From positions 2,976,001-3,040,000 of the forward strand of contig NZ_CP031229.1 in assembly GCF_003351765.1 (NCBI RefSeq): a stretch of 64,000 nt of DNA. The letters are read 5' to 3'. Position numbers and translations under genes: made by a program. Shown here in pieces: positions 60,486 to 64,000 of this stretch; within the stretch, counting starts at the first letter, position 1, and each line of letters begins with the position of its first letter. The notes beneath the pieces were generated by a model. That model did no database searches. It saw only the letters and a list, made by a program, of their open reading frames with translations, and had not been told where the DNA came from. Origin of the DNA: Ornithinimicrobium avium (lineage in GTDB: Bacteria > Actinomycetota > Actinomycetes > Actinomycetales > Dermatophilaceae).

Positions 60486-60658
60486 TGAGTGACCTTGCGA
60501 CGCTGCTACAACGGTTCTTCACCGACAAGCTCGACCGGCACCCGTATGGTGAGTCCACCAGCCCAACGTCGAACGGTGTGGTTCGACATGAAAACGGAGT
60601 GGTTCGACATGGGATGGAAGCGGTTCAAGATCATGGCGCGCTGGGGCAGTTTCTATGA
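60485..60658 (+). pseudogene. 5' fragment of a third tyrosine recombinase
   Basis: The frame starting at ATG 60485 (overlapping the preceding stop as TGATG) reads MSDLATLLQRFFTDKLDRH, the typical N-terminus of the last recombinase of a trio (LLQxFFTDxL). Similarity ends at about 60545; the remaining codons to the stop at 60658 are unrelated. The element's right part is therefore deleted. Confidence 0.7.
60578..60611. repeat. Short direct repeat GTGGTTCGACATG
   Basis: The 13-mer occurs at 60578-60590 and 60599-60611, 21 bp apart, just right of the recombinase fragment. In the overlapping hypothetical frame it encodes WFDM twice. Confidence 0.7.
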
Positions 60659-60878
60659 TGACTGCGGCCCTCACTTCTCTCTGCGCTCGGGCGCTCAGGG
60701 GTGGTCCCACAACAAGTCCTGGGACGCTCGCACGAGCGCTTCCGACACGGGGAACTGGGGATACGTCGACCACCCGTACTACCGACGCTCCTACTCCATC
60801 CCCTACTGGGCGACCAGGCAAGTCTACGCCGAAGCCTCCTTGAGGTGGATCGAGCGTCCCTATCTTGTGTGCCTTTGA
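60588..60878 (+). CDS. Hypothetical protein, aromatic-rich
   Basis: I do not recognise this product. From ATG 60588 it has 96 residues, starting MKTEWFDMGWKRFKIMARWG and rich in Trp, Tyr, Arg and Ser, with DYYxx-like aromatic clusters (DHPYYRRSYSIPYWATRQVY). There are no membrane helices or signal. It follows directly on the truncated recombinase and ends where the lipoprotein gene begins (overlap by reading out of frame). The start is uncertain since the frame is open further left to 60489. It may be a truncated gene left by the element's deletion. Confidence 0.45.
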   Translation: MKTEWFDMGWKRFKIMARWGSFYDDCGPHFSLRSGAQGWSHNKSWDARTSASDTGNWGYVDHPYYRRSYSIPYWATRQVYAEASLRWIERPYLVCL

Positions 60879-60879
60879 G

Positions 60880-61527
60880 GTGCGAGGGCTTGTGCTCGGC
60901 GTCGTCGGCAGCGCCGCGGTAGTGCTCGCCGGCTGCAACCAGCAGGGGGCGCCGGTGCCGGACGTGGCCAGCACCACGTCAGGCGCCTCGAGTCCTGCCG
61001 ACACAGCGCAGCCGGTGACTGCTGAGGGTCAGATCGCGGCCGTCGCGGAAATGCTCGGCATCGAAGACCCGCCGGAGGTGGAGCCCATCCGGGAGGTCAC
61101 GCCGGCGGAGTCCAAGGACGTGGTGGACGAGTGTCTGGTCGAGCGGGGCTGGTCGATGGGCGAGCATGGCGGTTTCAGCTATCCCGAGGAGCAGAGCGCC
61201 GCGTTCGACATGGACTACTACGTGTGCATCGCAAGCTATCCGATCCGGGAGGAGTATCTGCAGCCCCTCGACGACGCCGACTGGTCACGCATCTACGACT
61301 ACTGGACGACGACGACCGTGCCATGCCTGCGCGACGAGGGTCTCGAGATGGCTGAGCCGCCCACGAGGGAGACGTTCCTGGCCAGCCGCGCCTGGACGCC
61401 GGACGAACCGTCGGTGCGTGGTCAGGTGGAGGACATGGTGGCGCAGGGCAAGTACCCCGATGTCGAGCATGTGTTCACCGAGGTGTGCCCGGTCTCGCCG
61501 CCAGAGAAGGTGCGCCTGGGGCAGTGA
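60880..61527 (+). CDS. Lipoprotein of unknown function
   Basis: A 215-residue exported lipoprotein: short signal VRGLVLGVVGSAAVVLAGC with lipobox LAGC, then a Ser/Thr/Ala linker. The mature domain has Cys in DECLVERGW, YVCIAS, VPCLRDEG and EVCPVS, so two disulfides are possible. The pattern of DVVDECLVERGW and VPCLRDEGLE is seen in actinobacterial lipoproteins of no known function. GTG at 60880 gives a normal signal peptide. A small hairpin (TAGCC/GGCTA) lies about 25 bp after the stop. Confidence 0.72.
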   Translation: MRGLVLGVVGSAAVVLAGCNQQGAPVPDVASTTSGASSPADTAQPVTAEGQIAAVAEMLGIEDPPEVEPIREVTPAESKDVVDECLVERGWSMGEHGGFSYPEEQSAAFDMDYYVCIASYPIREEYLQPLDDADWSRIYDYWTTTTVPCLRDEGLEMAEPPTRETFLASRAWTPDEPSVRGQVEDMVAQGKYPDVEHVFTEVCPVSPPEKVRLGQ

Positions 61528-61615
61528 TGCGAGCCGAAGAGGACGCTCGTTAGCCTCGGGCTAGCCTGACAGGGAACCCGGCCCAGCCACATACCCCGTC
61601 CTGCCAGGAGGCGCC

Positions 61616-63340
61616 GTGCCCACCGTCGCGGAGAACATCGTCAGCCAGCTCTACGCCCAGGGGGTGCGCCGCGTCTGGGGCGTCCCGGGCGACTCGCTCA
61701 ACGGGCTGACCGACGCACTGCGCGAGGACGGTCGGATCGAGTGGATGCTGACCCGGCACGAGGAGAGCGCGGCCTTCGCGGCGGCGGCCGAGGCCGAGAT
61801 CACCGGTGAGGTCGCGGTCTGCGTGGGCTCCTGCGGTCCGGGCAACCTGCACCTCATCAACGGGCTCTACGACGCGAACCGCTCCCGGGTGCCCGTGCTG
61901 GCGATCGCCGCGCACATCCCGACCGAGGAGATCGGCTCCACCTACTTCCAGGAGACGCACCCGGTCGAGGTCTTCCGGGACTGCTCGGTGTATGCCGAGC
62001 AGCTCACCGCTCCCTCGCAGCTGCCGCGGATGCTCGACATCGCGCTGCGGGAGGCCGTGGAGAAGCGGGGCGTGTCGGTGCTGGTGGTCTCCGGCGACGT
62101 CGCCCTCGCTGAGGCGGAGCGGACCGAGCCGGTGCCGATCCCGCGCACCGCGCCCCGGATCCTGCCGTCCGTGGACGAACTGGACCGGGCGGTGGAGCTC
62201 CTCGGCGGCTCGTCCAAGGTCACGATCCTCGCCGGTGCGGGCTGCGCCGGCGCCCACGACGAGGTGGTGGCGCTCGCCGACCGGCTCGCCGCGCCGGTGG
62301 TGCACACCCTGCGCAGCAAGGAGCACCTCGAGCACGACAACCCCTTCGACGTGGGCCTGACCGGGCTGCTCGGGTTCGCCTCCGGCTACCGGGCGATGCT
62401 GGAGGCCGACGTGCTGCTCATGCTCGGCACCGACTTCCCCTACCAGCAGTTCTACCCGCAGGACGCGACCGTCATCCAGGTCGACCTGCGCGGGGCCAAC
62501 ATCGGGCGTCGCACACGCGTGGACCTGCCGATCGTCGGGACGGTCAGGGACACGGCCGCCGCGCTGCTGGAGCGGGTGCCGCGGCAGAAGAGGCGCAAGC
62601 ACCTGGAGGACTCGCTCAAGCACTACCGCCGGACGAGGGAGAAGCTGGACGAGCTGGCCACCCCGAGCCGGCGCAAGGAGCCGATCCACCCGCAGTACCT
62701 CGCCCGCCTCGTGGACCAGGTCGCCGCGGACGACGCGGTCTTCACCGCGGACGTCGGCTCGCCGGTGGTGTGGGCGTCGCGCTACCTGACGATGAACGGC
62801 CGGCGCCGGCTGATCGGCTCGTTCAACCACGGGTCGATGGCCAACGCGCTGATGCACGCCCTGGGCGTCCAGGCGGTCGACCGGTCCCGGCAGGTCGTCT
62901 CGCTCTCGGGCGACGGTGGGCTGGCGATGATGCTCGGCGAGCTGCTCACCGCCGTCCAGAAGAACCTGCCCGTCAAGGTCGTCGTGCTCAACAACGCCTC
63001 GCTCAACTTCGTGGAGCTGGAGATGAAGGCGGCCGGGTTCGTCACCTTCGGCACCGGCCTGGACAACCCCGACTTCGCGGCGGTCGCGCAGGCGATGGGG
63101 ATCAAGGGGGTGCGGGTGGAACGCTCGGCCGACCTGGAGGCGGGGCTGCGCGAGGCCTTCGCGCACGACGGGCCGGCGCTGGTCGACGTGGTCACCGACC
63201 GGCAGGAGATGTCGATGCCGCCGGCGGTCAAGCTGGAGCAGGCCAAGGGCTTCGCGCTCTTCGCGATCCGCACCGTGATGTCCGGACGCGGCGACGAGCT
63301 GCTGGACCTGGCCAGGACCAACTGGCGCCAGCTCTTCTGA
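61616..63340 (+). CDS. poxB: Thiamine-diphosphate-dependent pyruvate oxidase/dehydrogenase (quinone)
   Basis: A 574-residue enzyme of the ThDP family that decarboxylates pyruvate to acetate, passing electrons via FAD to quinone. RHEESAAFAAAAEAE carries the activating Glu, GSCGPGNLHLINGLYDA the FAD/substrate region and SGDGGLAMMLGEL...LNNASLNF the ThDP-Mg motif (GDG-x-NN). The C-terminus (MSGRGDELLDLARTNWRQLF) matches the membrane-binding tail type of PoxB. AGGAGG precedes the GTG by 6 nt. Single gene, possibly stationary-phase metabolism. Confidence 0.88.
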   Translation: MPTVAENIVSQLYAQGVRRVWGVPGDSLNGLTDALREDGRIEWMLTRHEESAAFAAAAEAEITGEVAVCVGSCGPGNLHLINGLYDANRSRVPVLAIAAHIPTEEIGSTYFQETHPVEVFRDCSVYAEQLTAPSQLPRMLDIALREAVEKRGVSVLVVSGDVALAEAERTEPVPIPRTAPRILPSVDELDRAVELLGGSSKVTILAGAGCAGAHDEVVALADRLAAPVVHTLRSKEHLEHDNPFDVGLTGLLGFASGYRAMLEADVLLMLGTDFPYQQFYPQDATVIQVDLRGANIGRRTRVDLPIVGTVRDTAAALLERVPRQKRRKHLEDSLKHYRRTREKLDELATPSRRKEPIHPQYLARLVDQVAADDAVFTADVGSPVVWASRYLTMNGRRRLIGSFNHGSMANALMHALGVQAVDRSRQVVSLSGDGGLAMMLGELLTAVQKNLPVKVVVLNNASLNFVELEMKAAGFVTFGTGLDNPDFAAVAQAMGIKGVRVERSADLEAGLREAFAHDGPALVDVVTDRQEMSMPPAVKLEQAKGFALFAIRTVMSGRGDELLDLARTNWRQLF

Positions 63341-63345
63341 GGCGC

Positions 63346-64000
63346 TCAGTCGTCCGTGCCGAGCGGCCCCTCGCCCGGGGCGGACAGGCTGAGCACCGCA
63401 CGGGTGATGAGAGGGTCCTCGTGCAGCCGGTCCTCGACCGCCTGGAGCCGCCCCCGCAGCACCGACTCGCGGTCGTCGGCGACCAGGTCCACGGCGGCGA
63501 TGACGAAGATGCGGGAGGGACCCACATACTCCATGTGGGCGAAGGTGACCTGCTCGATCTCCGGGTCGTCGAGCAGGGCGGAGAGCACCCGTCGGCGGGT
63601 GAACGGCGCCACCACCTGACCGACGAGGAACTGGCCGTTGCGCACGATGAGCAGGACCGCGACCAGACCGAGCAGCACGCCGACGAGGATCGAGCCGACC
63701 GCGTCCCACACCGCCTCCCCGGTGACCTCGTGCAGGGCCAGGCCGCCGGCGGCCAGCAGGATGCCGAGCAGGGCCGCGGCGTCCTCGAAGAAGACCGCCC
63801 GCAGGGTGGTCTGGCTGGTGTCCAGGACGAAGCGCAGGGGCCGCATCGCCAGCTTCGCCGCCCCGGCGCGGGTCTGGCGCAGGGCCTGGACGAAGGAGAC
63901 ACCCTCGAGCACGAACGCCACCGCCAGGACGGAGTAGGCGACCAGGTAGTCCTCGCCCGGTCCCTCGTCCTGCAGGGCGGAGATGCCGTGCATGACGGAC
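63346..64000 (-). CDS. Cation diffusion facilitator, 3' part
   Basis: The 5' end lies beyond the window; the frame is still open at the edge. The 218 visible residues include SLV-type membrane helices (YLVAYSVLAVAFVLEGVSF; ALLGILLAAGGLAL; ILVGVLLGLVAVLLIV) and VFFEDAAALLG, which carries the E-D metal-site pair of helix 5. A C-terminal domain follows (EQVTFAHMEYVGPSRIFVIAAVDL). It belongs to the YdfM/ZT-dimer subgroup of CDF transporters. Metal unknown. Convergent with poxB, 5 bp apart. Confidence 0.82.
   Translation of the reverse strand, partial: SVMHGISALQDEGPGEDYLVAYSVLAVAFVLEGVSFVQALRQTRAGAAKLAMRPLRFVLDTSQTTLRAVFFEDAAALLGILLAAGGLALHEVTGEAVWDAVGSILVGVLLGLVAVLLIVRNGQFLVGQVVAPFTRRRVLSALLDDPEIEQVTFAHMEYVGPSRIFVIAAVDLVADDRESVLRGRLQAVEDRLHEDPLITRAVLSLSAPGEGPLGTDD

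Overview
The window is very GC-rich, almost every codon ends in G or C, and gene starts overlap stops by four bases (ATGA/GTGA) throughout. Together with CsoR/CopZ/CopA, PaaN, a LitR-controlled carotenoid operon, DUF559/AbiEi-type genes and many apparently leaderless genes (a TAnnnT-like -10 box 6-8 nt before the start codon), this points to an actinobacterium, probably a micrococcalean of the Intrasporangiaceae/Ornithinimicrobiaceae type. The taxon is an inference; no rRNA or tRNA gene was seen.

Layout. 0-4.6 kb: 3' end of a GH15-like enzyme, a three-gene operon of membrane-anchored exported proteins, a SpoU rRNA methylase and a VOC protein. 4.6-7.5 kb: copper operon csoR-copZ-copA with a CsoR operator. 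7.5-9.8 kb: purB-barstar-guanyl RNase, translationally coupled. 9.8-13.1 kb: TspO, a BlaI/M56 pair and galE. 13.1-21.3 kb: a four-gene ABC exporter operon (two giant FtsX permeases, two ATPases). 21.3-24.5 kb: paaH-paaI-paaK; paaN lies apart at 35.8 kb. 24.5-26.1 kb: a DUF559/AbiEi-like gene bracketed by repeat elements. 26.1-27.9 kb: an ABC-F protein. 27.8-35.7 kb: the light-response locus: crtE-crtB-crtI, the B12-type regulator litR, a flavin-barrel protein, a CPBP protease and an SDR. Three promoters here carry the same TTTGTC operator in the same position.

35.7-43.4 kb holds metabolic and surface genes (paaN, Nudix, a solute-binding/VWA protein, an alpha/beta hydrolase, deoD, a sugar dehydrogenase lipoprotein). 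43.4-46.1 kb is a scar: a broken glycosyltransferase, a fragment of a UvrA-like gene, and lower-GC remnants of a secreted protein and a hypothetical gene. 46.3-58.4 kb returns to ordinary genes (a UvrA-like ABC protein, FMN reductase, hydrolases, crotonase, patatin, epimerase, Kup, an AMIN-like protein, a CmtR-like regulator with two CDF transporters). 58.4-60.7 kb is a decayed mobile region: a frameshifted ISL3-type transposase interrupted by what looks like a deleted recombinase-in-trio (RIT) element. The right end carries a lipoprotein, a poxB-type enzyme and a partial CDF transporter.

The most unusual signals are non-coding. There are two 52-bp tandem repeat arrays, 10 kb apart, sharing a perfect 16-bp palindrome. 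A 68-bp palindrome-bearing repeat flanks the DUF559 gene on both sides. A nested inverted repeat lies at 50.6 kb. The hexamer GGTATG/CATACC is conspicuously common although TAT and ATA are otherwise avoided.
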